Part shown: one piece after another, positions 43,716 to 55,900 of the stretch | Position numbering within the stretch: position 1 is the first letter of the stretch | Layout: the number at the start of each line of letters is the position of its first letter | Assembly (NCBI GenBank): GCA_009746045.1 | Contig: RPFO01000219.1 | Coordinates: 1 to 64,000 of the forward strand | Origin: Mesostigma viride | Lineage: Eukaryota; Streptophyta; Mesostigmatophyceae; Mesostigmatales; Mesostigmataceae | DNA: 64,000 nucleotides | Reading direction: 5' to 3' | Program-made: the position numbers and the translations under genes | The notes under the pieces: generated by a model | The model's database searches: none | What the model saw: the letters and a program-made list of their open reading frames with translations, nothing else | Told to the model about the DNA's origin: nothing

Positions 43716-44905
43716 CTACTGCTGCTGTATTCCGGCCCTACTGCAGTGGGGCGTCTGGGGTCGCTGGGGCCGCGGTGGTCGAGGGGGTCGCGTGCCAGGG
43801 CTTGTGGCCGACGTAGATGGCCGCCCGGCCCTAACGTATTCCAGTACACCGGCTGGCCCGCCTTGGTCTGCCGGAGCTGCATGGAGGTAGGTCGGCCATA
43901 GCTCCCGTCGCCGTTGTTGCTGCGCCAGCCGGGTCAAGTCGTCGTCCACGGTGGAGGGAGTGTTCTCGAGCCGCTGGCGGCGTCTGAGAAACGAAATCTT
44001 GTCCGCTGGGGTCTCAAAGATGAGAAGAAGCGGAGGCGCCCCTGCCTTACCCCGCGCGCGGGGGAGGCGGTGGGCGGTCAGCTTAATCTCACCAAGGAGG
44101 CCCATGCGTGCAAGGATTTTGCTCTCAAACGCACGTGCAAGCTTCTCGGAATTCTCACCTTCCTCCATGTCGAAGTTCTTGAGGATGGCGTTGAGGCTGC
44201 GCTTGGCGAGCTCGGCCTCCTCGCGGAGGTCAAGCGTCTGCCGTTGGAGCTGGGCTGCGACGGCGGAGGTGGTGGAGGTGGCCTAATGGTGCTAAAGCAT
44301 GTCCGCCCAGGTCGTGATGGGAGGAGCATCGCCGGCCAGGCCAGCAGGGGCTGGCTTGGCGGCAATGTCCTTCACCGCCTGGGCGGTGAGGCCTGCGGTG
44401 TTCTGCAGGACCTCGATAGCGATGGCATTGTCCTTAAGACGCTGGTCGATGTCGCGGAGCTGGGCGGTGATGGCGTCGGAGGTGGGCCGGTGGTGGCGGT
44501 GGAGGAGGCGAGGAGGGTGGAGGTGGCGGTGGAGATGGTGGAGAGGACGGGGGAAGCTCGGCAGCCAGCGTACGTGCTGCCCATGGCCGCCACATCTGCA
44601 GCGATGGGGGCCACGTGCCGCTCGAGGGGCTTCTTGAGGAGTGAGCGGATGGAGGATTTGGTTAAGGTGGTGGTGAGGGGCGTGGGGCCGGGCCAAAGCT
44701 CCTCGAGGGAGCCGCCAAGGATCGAGGGAGAAAAGGACGCGTTGCTGAAGGTGGGGGCGGCGACATTTGAGGATGGGGTCGAAGGTGTGGGTGCGTCTCT
44801 GGAAAGAATCGGTGAGGCGGCCCTGATGGAAGAGTTGCTTGCACATCTCGAGAAGCGAGGCATACGATCCGAAAACGTACACGTAGCTCAGGATCTTGTC
44901 GGGGT
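43716..44905 (-). mobile_element. LINE ORF1-like region with coiled coil and RNA-binding half
   Basis: Minus strand from the array: [20 protein letters not shown], Pro/Ser/Thr-rich stretch (SSIRSLLKKPLERHVAPIAA), ITAQLRDIDQRLKDNAIAIE, then AQLQRQTLDLREEAELAKRS (coiled coil), RAFESKILARMGLLGEIKL, ADKISFLRRRQRLENT, DDDLTRLAQQQRRRELWPTY. The order coiled coil - RRM - C-terminal domain matches L1-type ORF1 proteins that coat the element's RNA. A stop after WADML and several shifts make it defective. Confidence 0.6.
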
Positions 44906-44909
44906 TCAT

Positions 44910-45645
44910 CTCCATCTCCATCTCCATCTCCATCTCCATCTCCATCTCCATCTCCATCTCCATCTCCATCTCCATCTCCATCTCCATCTCCATCTCCATC
45001 TCCAGTCTCCATCTCCATCTCCATCTCCACTCTCCATCTCCATCTCCATCTCCATCTCCATCTCCATCTCCATCTCCATCTCCATCTCCATCTCCATCTC
45101 CATCTCCATCTCCATCTCCATCTCCATCTCCATCTCCATCTCCATCTCCATCTCCATCTCCATCTCCATCTCCATCTCCATCTCCATCTCCATCTCCATC
45201 TCCATCTCCATCTCCATCTCCATCTCCATCTCCATCTCCATCTTCATCTCCATCTCCATCTCCATCTCCATCTCCATCTCCATCTCCATCTCCATCTCCA
45301 TCTCCATCTCCATCTCCATCTCCATCTCCATCTCCATCTCCATCTCCATCTCCATCTCCATCTCCATCTCCATCTCCATCTCCATCTCCATCTCCATCTC
45401 CATCTCCATCTCCATCTCCATCTCCATCTCCATCTCCAGTCTCCATCTCCATCTCCATCTCCATCTCCATCTCCATCTCCATCTCCATCTCCATCTCCAT
45501 CTCCATCTCCATCTCCATCTCCATCTCCATCTCCATCTCCATCTCCATTAATTAATATATCTCCATCTCCATCTCCATCTCCATCTCCATCTCCATCTCC
45601 ATCTCCATCTCCATCTCCATCTCCATCTCCATCTCCATCTCCATT
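44910..45645 (+). repeat. (CTCCAT)n microsatellite, longest array (~736 bases)
   Basis: Interrupted by CCAGTCTCC (twice), CCACTCTCC, one CTTCAT and a TTAATTAATATAT insertion at ~45547-45558. The interruptions shift the phase of the artefact frames. Left border is LINE ORF1 material, right border is a SINE 3' tail in minus orientation. Confidence 0.97.
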
Positions 45646-45689
45646 GACATTGAATTGAATTGGAACATAACTCCGTTAGGAGTATTAAA

Positions 45690-46135
45690 TTAAATTAAAT
45701 TATAACATGCCTCCGTTGGGAGATCATGTAGCACATATTCCATGATGGATGGGTGGAGTGGAGGGAGCCGCGTAATCGAACTAACCTAACTCTAAGCTAT
45801 CTAGTCTAGAAAAAGCCTAACTACACTACTCATCAAAACGCCTCCTCCTCTTGGGGGGAGGTGGCTTGCCCACAGGGTCTGGCGTGTGAGCCTTGACAAT
45901 CTGCTGCCACCGCGTCTTGTTCTGCATGGCAGTCCAAACAAGGGAGAGAGAGGGGATGCGGTGTTCAAACTGGGCTGGGACCACTAGGTCGTCCAGCAAC
46001 ATCTGGGTGTAGTTCGTGACAGGTTTCCCTACCCTTTTGGGAATGCCTTTGGGGCCAGGCCAGGTCAGAATGTGCCGCCCTGGCTGGCCAAGCCGCTGGG
46101 GGCCTGCCAGACCAAGGGCGGTGTCGACTGGGTTG
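45690..46135 (-). mobile_element. LINE 3' part, minus-strand copy
   Basis: VDTALGLAGPQRLGQPGRHI, NYTQMLLDDLVVPAQFEHRI, TRWQQIVKAHTPDPVGKPPP and a KRRRRFDE stop, then the UTR and the CTCC-CAAC-GGAG hairpin. The best-preserved C-terminus of the family in this window. The SINE copy at 46130-46380 abuts its 5' end. Confidence 0.7.
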
Positions 46136-46380
46136 GGAGTATATGTAGCACATATCCCAGAGAAGGGGCATATGGCTACTTCCTGCAAGGGTAGGGTGTA
46201 AACTACACATGCTCTGGGTGCACCAAGTGCACCTGCACACCACTATGTATTCCAGCGCACCTACCTGAAGGCGAAGACATAGGTGGGGAAGATCATCATG
46301 GCTATACAAAGGCTAGGGCGCATGGCTTCTCATCAGAGAGTGACTCTCTGCATAGGCTAAGCTGGGCTAAATTCTTAAGT
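46130..46380 (-). repeat. SINE-like element, minus-strand copy
   Basis: Joins the LINE fragment at GGGTTGGGAGTATATGTAGC, then GCACCTGCACACCA, GAGAGTGACTCTCTGC. The 3'-terminal hairpin is lost at the junction, so the SINE/LINE junction looks like a template switch or nested insertion. Confidence 0.6.
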
Positions 46381-46394
46381 GCGTCATCCATTAA

Positions 46395-46640
46395 AAAAAA
46401 AATAAATTAAAGTATAACATGCCTCCGTTGGGAGATCATGTAGCACATATTCCTTGCTGGATGGGTGGAGGGGGATGATCGAAGCCGCGGAATCGAACTA
46501 AGCTAACTCTAAGCTTCTAGTCTAGAAAATCCTAACTACACTACTCAGCAAAACGCCCCTTCCTCTTGGGGGGTGGTGGCTTGCCCACAGGGGCTGGCGT
46601 GCGGGCCTGGACAATCTTCTGCCACCTCTTCTTGTGCGTC
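46395..46640 (-). mobile_element. LINE 3' end, minus-strand copy
   Basis: Short C-terminus (KKRWQKIVQARTPAPVGKPP, KRKGRFAE-stop) with UTR and the ATGTGCTACATGATCTCC hairpin end. Tail is an A-rich run followed by TAAATT units. Only ~100 bases of ORF2 remain. Confidence 0.65.
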
Positions 46641-47156
46641 CCATTATCCATGGGAAGTCCCATTATAGGCCTAGCTTGGCTAAATTCAGAAATTCCATCT
46701 CAATGTCTAACCCATTCAGGATTTATGCTCACGTGACGCAGTCTATACGTGTTATTAATGAATGAATGACTTGGCATCTGCCTGCCCAGCAATTATCGAT
46801 CTTTTTCAAGTCAGCATGGCGGACTATACGATTCATCTCAACAATCACAATCGCAGAGTAGATCTTTCGGAGTCTAGGCACCTGGGCGGCCTGAGACCTA
46901 ACACGAATGATCCCGCTGCAATCACCAGTAACAACGCCTACTGCTCACTGGTTCTCAATTCACCCCTTGTCTTTGTGGAGAGCTCACAGGTCATAACCTA
47001 CACAAAAATGTTACACCTGCTTTCCCAGGCCCTCGGCACACATAAGGGCCTACTTGTCGTCCTTGGAACCCTGCTAAAGCTCCCTACAAGGACTCGCCCT
47101 CCACTCACCCTCCTCTAGCCCCCTGCTTTTAAGTCCTTGGCTGCGAAAGGACCCCC
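46641..47156. other. No supportable gene; 3' region of the cNMP-domain gene
   Basis: A 118-codon plus frame (46762-47118) has no recognisable motif. Sequence here is between the convergent eIF4G and cNMP-domain genes and probably includes the 3' UTR of the latter. Confidence 0.35.
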
Positions 47157-49936
47157 CTACTTGTCATCCTTTGTTGCCAAAGCGTCCCCCAGGATCAACG
47201 TGCTCGCCAACACACTGCTTGCGGCCGCCCCCAGCGCCTCCAGATCCAGCTCCCTCTCCAACGCAAACCCGAGCGTCCGCTCCGCAAACGCGACCCCCTC
47301 AGGGTCATCCTTGACGCTGTACACGCGCACACGATGGCCAGATGCCGGGCTGTCCACCGGGCCCCGACTCCCTCGGCCCACCACGTTGCCACGTGGCTGG
47401 CTACTATTAGGGCCGCCCGGACCAGGGCCACCTGGCCCCCCCCCCTGTTGTGAGGGCACCGGTCCCACCCCACCCCGCCCACTCAATCCTGCAGAGGCCG
47501 ATATTCTGCTGTTCGCTGCCCCTGCCACCCCTGGCCCATCCCCCCCCACCCCCGGTTTCACCCGCGACTTCACGTCACCCTTCCCCGCGGCGGCACCACC
47601 TGGCGGGGGGCTCCCTGGGCTCTCGCCGCTGCCCCTGCGGACGGACCCATCGCTGTCGGCCACATCCCCTTCCCCCGCCGTGGCATCGCTCAGCGAGTCG
47701 TCGTTCCCGGCGCGCCGCGCCGCCTCTGTGAGCATCAGCTCGTGCTCGAGCGCGTATTCGCTGCCGCTGCTGGTCGCCGACAGGGGCCTCGCATCGTCGG
47801 GGGGGACCGCCTGGGTGGCACCCGAGTGCACGCCCACACCCAGGGATTTCGAGGATGACCCTGCAGGGGGGTGGCTGCCGCCGCCGCCACCACCGGAGGT
47901 CGCCGGGAGGGAAGAGGAGGGGGTGGACGGGGACTTTATGCCGGTGGAGCGCAGGCTGCCGTGGCCACCGGGCGTGTAGTGGGGCAGCTTTGCAGCGCGC
48001 GTCCAATCATTGCTCGCCATGTTGGCGTCGTGTTTCTTCACGCGTCCCTCGTAGTATTGGACCTGGGGGTTGTGGTGGTTGGGTGGGGTGGGGGGGTGGG
48101 GAGGGGTGGGGAGCGTGGGGCGGGGGAGGGCAAGAAGCATGTGCGCAGCAGGGGCAAAGGCCAGGATCGGAAAGTAATTTTAAGGGGGGCGTTTTGAAAA
48201 AAAAGCAAAGAACAATTCATGCACAGGTCAACCAGGGAGCCAGAACAGGCCAACCCGTCTCGGTAATAACAGTTAGAGCAGACACTAAAATCATAGTAGT
48301 ACTAATACTAGTACCGAACCAGTTGTTGAAAAAGTTGCTTGGTTCCACTGCCAGGTCGCACAGTTCTGACCACCATTTCATGGCTTAGTAAATCCTTCTA
48401 TGCCCGCGTAGAACTTCCCAAAAAGTCGGCCCCCGTTCGCCATCTCCACAAACCACCATGCGCAGTACAGCCCATGACCCCTATTCCTACTGTAGTATCG
48501 CAAATTGAAGTATTTAACCATGCACCTATTCCCTATCCAAGGGATTACCCATCATCCACATGTCCAGGCCATGGAACATTGTGAGCAGGCGTGCACCTAC
48601 TATCTGCTCTTCCGTATTGTATATTCCTCATTCCCTATCTCTCCCTACTACAGCCTGACAGCCACACGCACAGATAATGAGAGATCAGACGCACCCCTGC
48701 CTGCTGCCCCTTATCCCCGATCCCTTATTCCCTGTTTCTCGTCCCGTTTTCCATATTCCCTACCTAAACCCTTCCACCCCTATCAACCTTTCTATCATAA
48801 ATTAATGCATCCCTGTCAACTCACCATCCACGCGTACAGATCGTGGAACATGGTCAGCAACCGCGCATCCGTCTGCTCCAGCACATCTGCGCGTGTGAGG
48901 CACAGAAACGTGGACTTGGTGCGAATCTCCAAATACCAGGCTGACGCCGGCAGCATGTGCGGGACATCAGGGAACACCGCGCCCATGCCCATGACCGCGC
49001 CTTTAAATAGCGTGCACAGCGGCGCGGCGGTCGTCCCGCTGCACAGGATCACGTCGCCGTCCTTCACGAGCATGACCACTCCGTCGCGGTCGGGGTGGAG
49101 CCGCGTGCCCACTGTTTGTGTTGTGTTTGTATATTTGTTTGTTTGTTTGTTTGTTTGTTTGTTTGTTTGTTTGTTTGTTTGTTTGTTTGTTTGTTTGTTT
49201 GTTTGTTTGTTTGTTTGTTTGTTTGTTTGTTTGTTTGTTTGTTTGTTTGTTTGTTTGTTTGTTTGTTAGGTGGATTGGTCGGTTGGTCGGTCGGTCGGTC
49301 GGTCGGTCGGTCGGTCGGTCGGTCGGTCGGTCGGTCGGTCGGTCGGTCGGTCGGTCGGTCGGTCGGTCGGTCGGTCGGTCGGTCGGTCGGTCGGTCGGTC
49401 GGTCGGTCGGTCGGTCGGTCGGTCGGTCGGTCGGTCGGTCGGTCGGTCGGTCGGTCGGTCGGTCGGTCGATCGGTCGGTCGGTCAGTCGGTCGGTCGTTC
49501 GGTTGGTTGGTTGGTTTGTGGGGGGTGAGGGGGGTGTGGAGGGGGGAAGGTCAATCGGCCAAAGAGGTAACAAGGGTGGGGCGTTGTGCGTGAGCCACGC
49601 CCCCACTGTCTTGGGGGGTGGGGGCGGCAGAGGGGCGGCAGAGAGCATAAAAATGGTGGCAAGGGGTGTCAGCCGCGTGCCCATGGTGGTTTGTGCGGAG
49701 GTGGGTAGGGGGGAGGGGTAAGAATGTGGGTTGGGGGTCGGGGTTGGGAAAATTGGGGGAGAAAAGGCGCCCCAGAGGGTGAGTGGGGGAAAATAAAAGA
49801 AACGAGCTGCGTGCCAGCTGTGAGTTTTGTTTTTGACAGGAGTGGGGAGGGAAAAGGTCACGAACGTGGCATGGTGGTTGAGGCGCCGACTGTGGGCATC
49901 TAAGTGCAAGCATGGCGTGTATGGTGTGCGTGTGGT

Positions 49937-49967
<31 letters not shown>

Positions 49968-52900
49968 GCGTGTTGTCAGCGTGTGCATGCGTGTGTGTGT
50001 GTGTGTGTGTGTGTTGGGGGCCAGAAAGGGGAGGGAAGGTAGGGGGAAAAGGGGGCGGTCAATAGAGGGGGTAGCTGGGTCGGTGACCGATAGATGGCGG
50101 GAGAGGGCCAGGCACAGAGCAGGGGGGGGAGGGGGGGAGGGGGGGAGGGGGAAAGAAGGGGGGGGGATGGCAAGAAGAAAAGGGGTCGGTAAGTGGTGTT
50201 GGTGGGGAAGAAAAAGAAGGGCTTGGGGGAGAAGGCGCACAGGGATGACCTGCTCTGGTCAAGGCATCAATCTTCAGAGTAGTGAGCCTCCTCAGATCGC
50301 CAGGGTTTAGAATACGCTGTTTGGTAGTCTGGTTTGCATGTGCTAGCGAACCGTTCGCATGCACCTATCTTGTTGCATCACACCGCGGCCACAGGTGTAC
50401 TTACTGTACTTGAATCCTGGGAGTAAGTAGTGTGCTAATCTCGACTACGCAGCGGGGTGGGATGTTGGGTGCTAGCCGGGCAACTTTATTTAATGACCAA
50501 AAAGTAGTTCTGACTTTAGATCCCTTCTCTGCATCAGTGTCTTATCTTATCACTCATACGCGTGACGCGCTTCTTCTTGGTTTTGGCGCTCAAAGTCTAC
50601 TTTCGTATTCCGATAATAGTACGTTTGCTACATATATTCTTATACTCTCGCTCGTACCGTTCACGCGCTTTTCCTTCATGAACCGCGATAACCAGAGCAT
50701 GGGCAGGCAACGGCCGTCCACCTTGAAGGCCTCCATGCCGCGTAGGAAGGAGATGATCTCGGCACGGCTCTTGGTGGAGCGGCTGCCCATGAGCGCCGCC
50801 ACCTCCTTCTGCGGGGGATGGAGAGGGAATATAGGAGCTGTTGTTAATAATAGCCTGTAGTAGTATGGCTGCCCATGAGCGCCGCCACCTTGTGCGGGAG
50901 ACAAAGAGGGACTATACAGTATAGAAAATCTGTTAGTAGCCTATCATGCAATAATTATGAGCGCCGCCACCTTGCGCAGGAGACAATTAGGGAATATAGA
51001 AAATCTGTTAGTAGCCTATCATGCAATAAATATGAGCGCCGCCACCTTGCGCAGGAGACAATTAGGGAATATATAAAATCTGTTAGTAGCCTATCATGCA
51101 ATAAGTATGAGCACCGCCACCTTGCGCAGGAGACAAAAGGGAATATAGAAAATCTGTTAGTAGCCTATCATGCTATAAGTATGAGCACCGCCACCTCTTT
51201 CTGCGGGGGACACAGAGGGAAAATCGACCAGAACCTATTAATAGTAAGTGCTCCTATAGCCGCCACCTCTTTCTGCTCGGGCAAGAGGAATATAGGGAGT
51301 GTGATTGATAGCCTATCATAGTGTCATCATGCCACCTCCTGCGGGGACAGCGGGGGGGAAGGCAAGTTAGTGGGAACTGTTGTTCGTTGCCTATTGCAGC
51401 ACAAATCATAAACCATGTTTATCATGGAAAATCTATGCCTAGGACGGATAGTTGGAAACGGTCTTAATAAAGGCCTGTAGCAGTATATCAATGAGACAAC
51501 CAGCGCAGCCCAGAAATCTGGAAGAATCCGGACCATGGTAGCTCGAGCCTGCTGTTATCTTATCCGCGCTTGTCGAGTTATTCAGGGTGATGAAATGAAT
51601 GGAGGTGGAAACGTGTAGCCTTGTTCATTGAAATTATGGCTGGCTAACGCTCAGAGCGAGACCTAGACAGTTTAGCTCTGAAAAAGACTCGCGTGGTCAG
51701 TGCGTTTGTTCCTAGCAGCCAGGAGTGTTTGGATATAGCCATAGTATTGGTGGCCACTTGGTTCTGCGGGGGCCAATGAAGGATGATTACAGATGATGTT
51801 AATAATGGCCTGCACTAGCGTGTACTGCTATATACTAGCGTGTACTGCTATATACTAGTACAGACTATCATAGTAGCACTATGTAGTACCATAACTATAG
51901 CCGCCACTCTGGTTCTGCAGGGGCCCAAGGATGAGAAGGACAAGCGTACACAATCCTGGTATTAAAAAATGAGCGAGCCCAGTTACCACGGGAGGATATC
52001 ACTACTAATTACATTTTCATACGATGTCACATACTACGCAACACTCTAGCTTTAGGATGATATGGCAGAGGAAGTGTGGGGCGCTCACCCGGTCCGTCGA
52101 CAGCAGCTCGCACTCAGACATAACCACTGGTGTCTAGCACCAACAAATAGCAACACAAGGCGCACACCCGGTCCGTCGACAGCAGCTCGCACTTGTACTA
52201 AACAAAATAGATAGAAGAGAAAAGAGAAAAGATAGAAGATAGAAGATAGAAGATATAAGATATAAGATATAAGATATAAGATAGAAGATGGAAGATAGAA
52301 GATATAAGATATAAGATAGAAGATATAAGATATAAGATATAAGATATAAGATAGAAGATAGAAGATAGAAGATAGAAGATAGAAGATAGAAGATAGAAGA
52401 TAGAAGATAGAAGATAGAAGATAGAAGATAGAAGATAGAAGATAGAAGATAGAAGATAGAAGATAGAAGATAAAAGATAGAAGATAGAAGATAGAAGATA
52501 GTAGATAGTAGATAGTAGATAGCAGATAGAAGATAGAAGAGAGCCACTTCGAAGAGAACTTTTTGCTTGAAAGGAGACAACCACCGCTTACAATAAATCA
52601 AACTGGCAAGTAGCCATCCCAACAAAGGGCGCTCACCCGGTCCATCAACAGCAGCTTGCATTCGCAAATTACTATGATAGAAGTCACTACTAGTGAATAG
52701 CACTAACAAATAGCAAAATTAGGCCACTCACCCGGTCCATGATCAGCAGCTCGCACTCGCACATGCACGTCGCGGTGACGCTTGTGCGCGCGCACACGTC
52801 GTCCGCTGACATCATCACGCCCCCGAACGTCTCGCCGGCTTGCAGCGTCACGGAGCGCTCCTCCTCGATAGGGCCAGGCGACTCGTCCTCATCCACGGGG

Positions 52901-55900
52901 GCGCGGACGACCGTCTGCCATGGGTGTGCATGTATAGTGATTCATACTACATACAGTCACTCAAACGACTTATCGAACCACACTAGTCAACGGGGGTTGC
53001 AGATAGCCGTCTGCAGCATGGTTGGGGAGGGTTCATCGTGATAGTCAGGGTGGTGTTACGGCCATCCACAGGGATCAGATGAATACATTATTACCCATCG
53101 CCATGGGTACTCATGTACTACATGCATGTAGCACCTGTTCAAACTACTAGTTGACGGGCATGCATATGACGGCCTACCATGTGTGTGGATACTAGTATAC
53201 ATCATGATACTATTCACTATAACTCTATTCTGCTAGATAGTGAATAAAAAGCCCCACGGTTGGGGAGGGTTTGTCACGCTAGTCACGTCGTGAATTCTGA
53301 ATAGGACCAAAATGATGAGGTGATCCCGCCCTCCCACGATACGTGACGCCTTTCGTCCCAGAATAGGGAGATGCAAATTTTAGCCATACCACAGAAGCAT
53401 GAAAAGAGGTAGAACTGCTAGTCCAATTAGTAGCCCTATCAACATCTAGGCGCCTTTTGATGGCAGCGGTATGCAGGCTATACGACACGCTATAGGTTAT
53501 GTAGACGCCATACTACACGCTACACTCCGTACACAATATACTCCTTATGTAGACGCCACACTACACGCTATACCAGCATACTGACGGGCTAACCTTCCTG
53601 ACTGGCTATCTTTCCTGACTGGCTATACTTCTATCGCCGTTTCAAGGGACCGTATTCACGGAGCCATGATAAGCGATATCATGGGGAAGGAAATGGATCG
53701 GAGATACCTTGCCTTCCCTTATCTGTCTGTCTAGATATCTCGTCAAGAGAGATACCTTGTAATCATATTCCTATGTTCACCAAGCCATGGTAAGGGATAC
53801 AGATTACATGGGCCATATTGGCGTTAAGACAGCCCCTAAACGGCATCAGGGGTTGGAGAGGCAGGAGGCAATAAATGACCGCCCCCCGCCATACGCCGCT
53901 GCAGAATCCCCACCTAGATTGCGTGTATGGAGCAAGGCATGCTGCCGCGTCAACAGCCCTGCCTGGTTAGTTACATTGCCCTCCCTACCTTTACTAATGC
54001 GGGGTGGGGAGAGAAAGCGTTTACCCAAAGCTGCACAGCCCCGGCCATGAGGGTGTGCAAGGCCAAGGCATTAGATAAGCCATATTGCTGATGACAAAGT
54101 ACACTGTAGCCTGAATACTGTAAAGGAAGGGTGGGCAGGAGGAGCCCTCACCTGCAGCTGCACCGTGCCGGCGATGAGGGTGAAGAACGACGCGACTTCA
54201 TCCCCCACCTGGGTCATGATGACCTGGCAGGGATGAAAGCGGGCCATGCGGAGGCAGGGGCAGAGTCAGGGGCAGTATGTGCAGGCGTGCATCAGCGATC
54301 TGGGTACCCCATAACGTGGTTCGTCACCTGGAGGCTGGGCTGCATGCCAGTCCCCATCAACGGCAAAAACTCTAATCACCCAGGCACCTCGCATTGTACA
54401 CCGGCGCTCGTTGGGGAACAAAATGGTGACCACAACCTCCAATTCAATAATCCATCCACTTGAGAACGGGTTTGAATTTCGCAAAGCATGTGTTGTAGCG
54501 GCAGCACAGTGACAAGATAGCAACCACATTGCCTAAAAAAGAAATGGCACTGGACACACGCACTCCCATCTTCTCCATCCTGAGCGGAAAATGCGATTTT
54601 CGGTGAATGGTGTAGAACACGGAACCAACATTCCTAGAGACCATGAAAGGGAGTTGCAGCCGCCGACTCACCATGCTGTTATCACAAGACGGCAATTCAT
54701 GGCCCGCCCACCCACCCAAGCCACCCACCTGGCCTCCTTGGCCAGGTGGGTGGGGGTTATTAGACGTCCTTCTTGACCTCTACTAGTGACAGGACGGCAC
54801 CCATGTTGCGATGAAGGATTATGGCATCCCGCCCCCACCCACCCACCCACCTGCCCGCCCGCCCACCCGCCCGCCCGCCCGCCCGCCCGCCCGCCCGCCC
54901 GCCCGCCCGCCCGCCCGCCCGCCCGCCCGCCGCGCCCGCCGCCCGCCCGCCCGCCGCCCGCCCGCCCCGCCCGCCGCCCGCCCGCCCGCTCGCCGCCCGC
55001 CCGCCCGCCCGCCCGCCCGCCCGCCCGCCCGCCCGCCCGCCCGCCCGCAATTACCCAGCCACCTTGCCTGGAAGCTAAGTGGCATTCACCCACCCAGCCA
55101 CCCACCATTGACCTTGCCCGTCTCGGCCACCCCGCTTGCCTCGAAACAAAAGGGTGCCCTGCCACCACCCGTCCAGCCACCCACCCACCCTGCCCTTCTC
55201 GACCGTCTCCCAGTGCGACGCCTTGAGCAGCTGCAGCTGCAGGGGCATAGCCAGCTCTTTCATGGATGGGGACAGCTGCGACACGATGCCCTGCAAAGTG
55301 CCCAGCTCGTTGCGCGTCGCCAGGTTCCTCCGCAAGCTGTTGTGGGGTGTGGGGGGGTGCGGTTAGGGTTGGGGTTGGGGTTGGGGTTGGGGTTGGGGTT
55401 GAGGTTGGGGTTGGGGTTGGGGTCGGGGTCGGGTCGGGGTTGGGGTTGGGGTTGGGGTTGGGGTTGGGGTTGGGGTTGGGGTTGGGGTTGGGGTTGGGGT
55501 TGGGGTTGGGGTTGGGGTTGGGGTTGGGGTTGGGTTTGGGGTCGGGGTCGGGGTGGGGGTTGGGGTTGGGGTTGGGGTTGGGGTTGGGGTTGGGGTTGGG
55601 GTTGGGGTTGGGGTTGGGTTTGGGGTTGGGGTTGGGGTTGGGGTTGGTGTTGGGGTTGGAATTGGGGTTGGGGTTGGAATTGGGGTTGGGGTTGGGGTTG
55701 AGGTTTGGGCTGGGGGTGGCAGGGGAGCGGGGCAGCATGCGTTTGGTGGGACAGGACGTCAATAGGGAACCATCGGGCAACGTTGTGGGAAGTGAGGAGT
55801 GGCTGTCCATGTGGGTGTGTACCTGCAGGGGGGGGGGGCGATCCAGGTGGGCTAGCCAGTGCGAGGAGTGGCTATGCTCTCTCGGGAGCTACGTGCTTTT

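Noticed and set aside
40681-45555. Long Met-Glu, Ile-Ser, Pro-Ser, Leu-His and Asp-Gly repeat frames
   Set aside because: They are the six readings of a (CTCCAT)n array and carry no gene signal.
46762-47118. 118-codon plus-strand frame
   Set aside because: No motif and located in the probable 3' UTR zone of the convergent gene.
49095-49909. [16 protein letters not shown] and TDRPTDRP frames
   Set aside because: Pure translations of (TTTG)n and (GGTC)n microsatellites inside an intron.
55361-55700. Ciliate-type telomere (TTGGGG)n
   Set aside because: Lies in an intron between two coding exons with other microsatellites nearby, and the window's other telomere-like run is TTTAGGG.
55715-55840. 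Possible extra exon ([15 protein letters not shown]) of the cNMP-domain gene
   Set aside because: Has a fair acceptor, but its open frame does not match the phase 2 end of exon 1 and no good donor is visible before the hexamer array.
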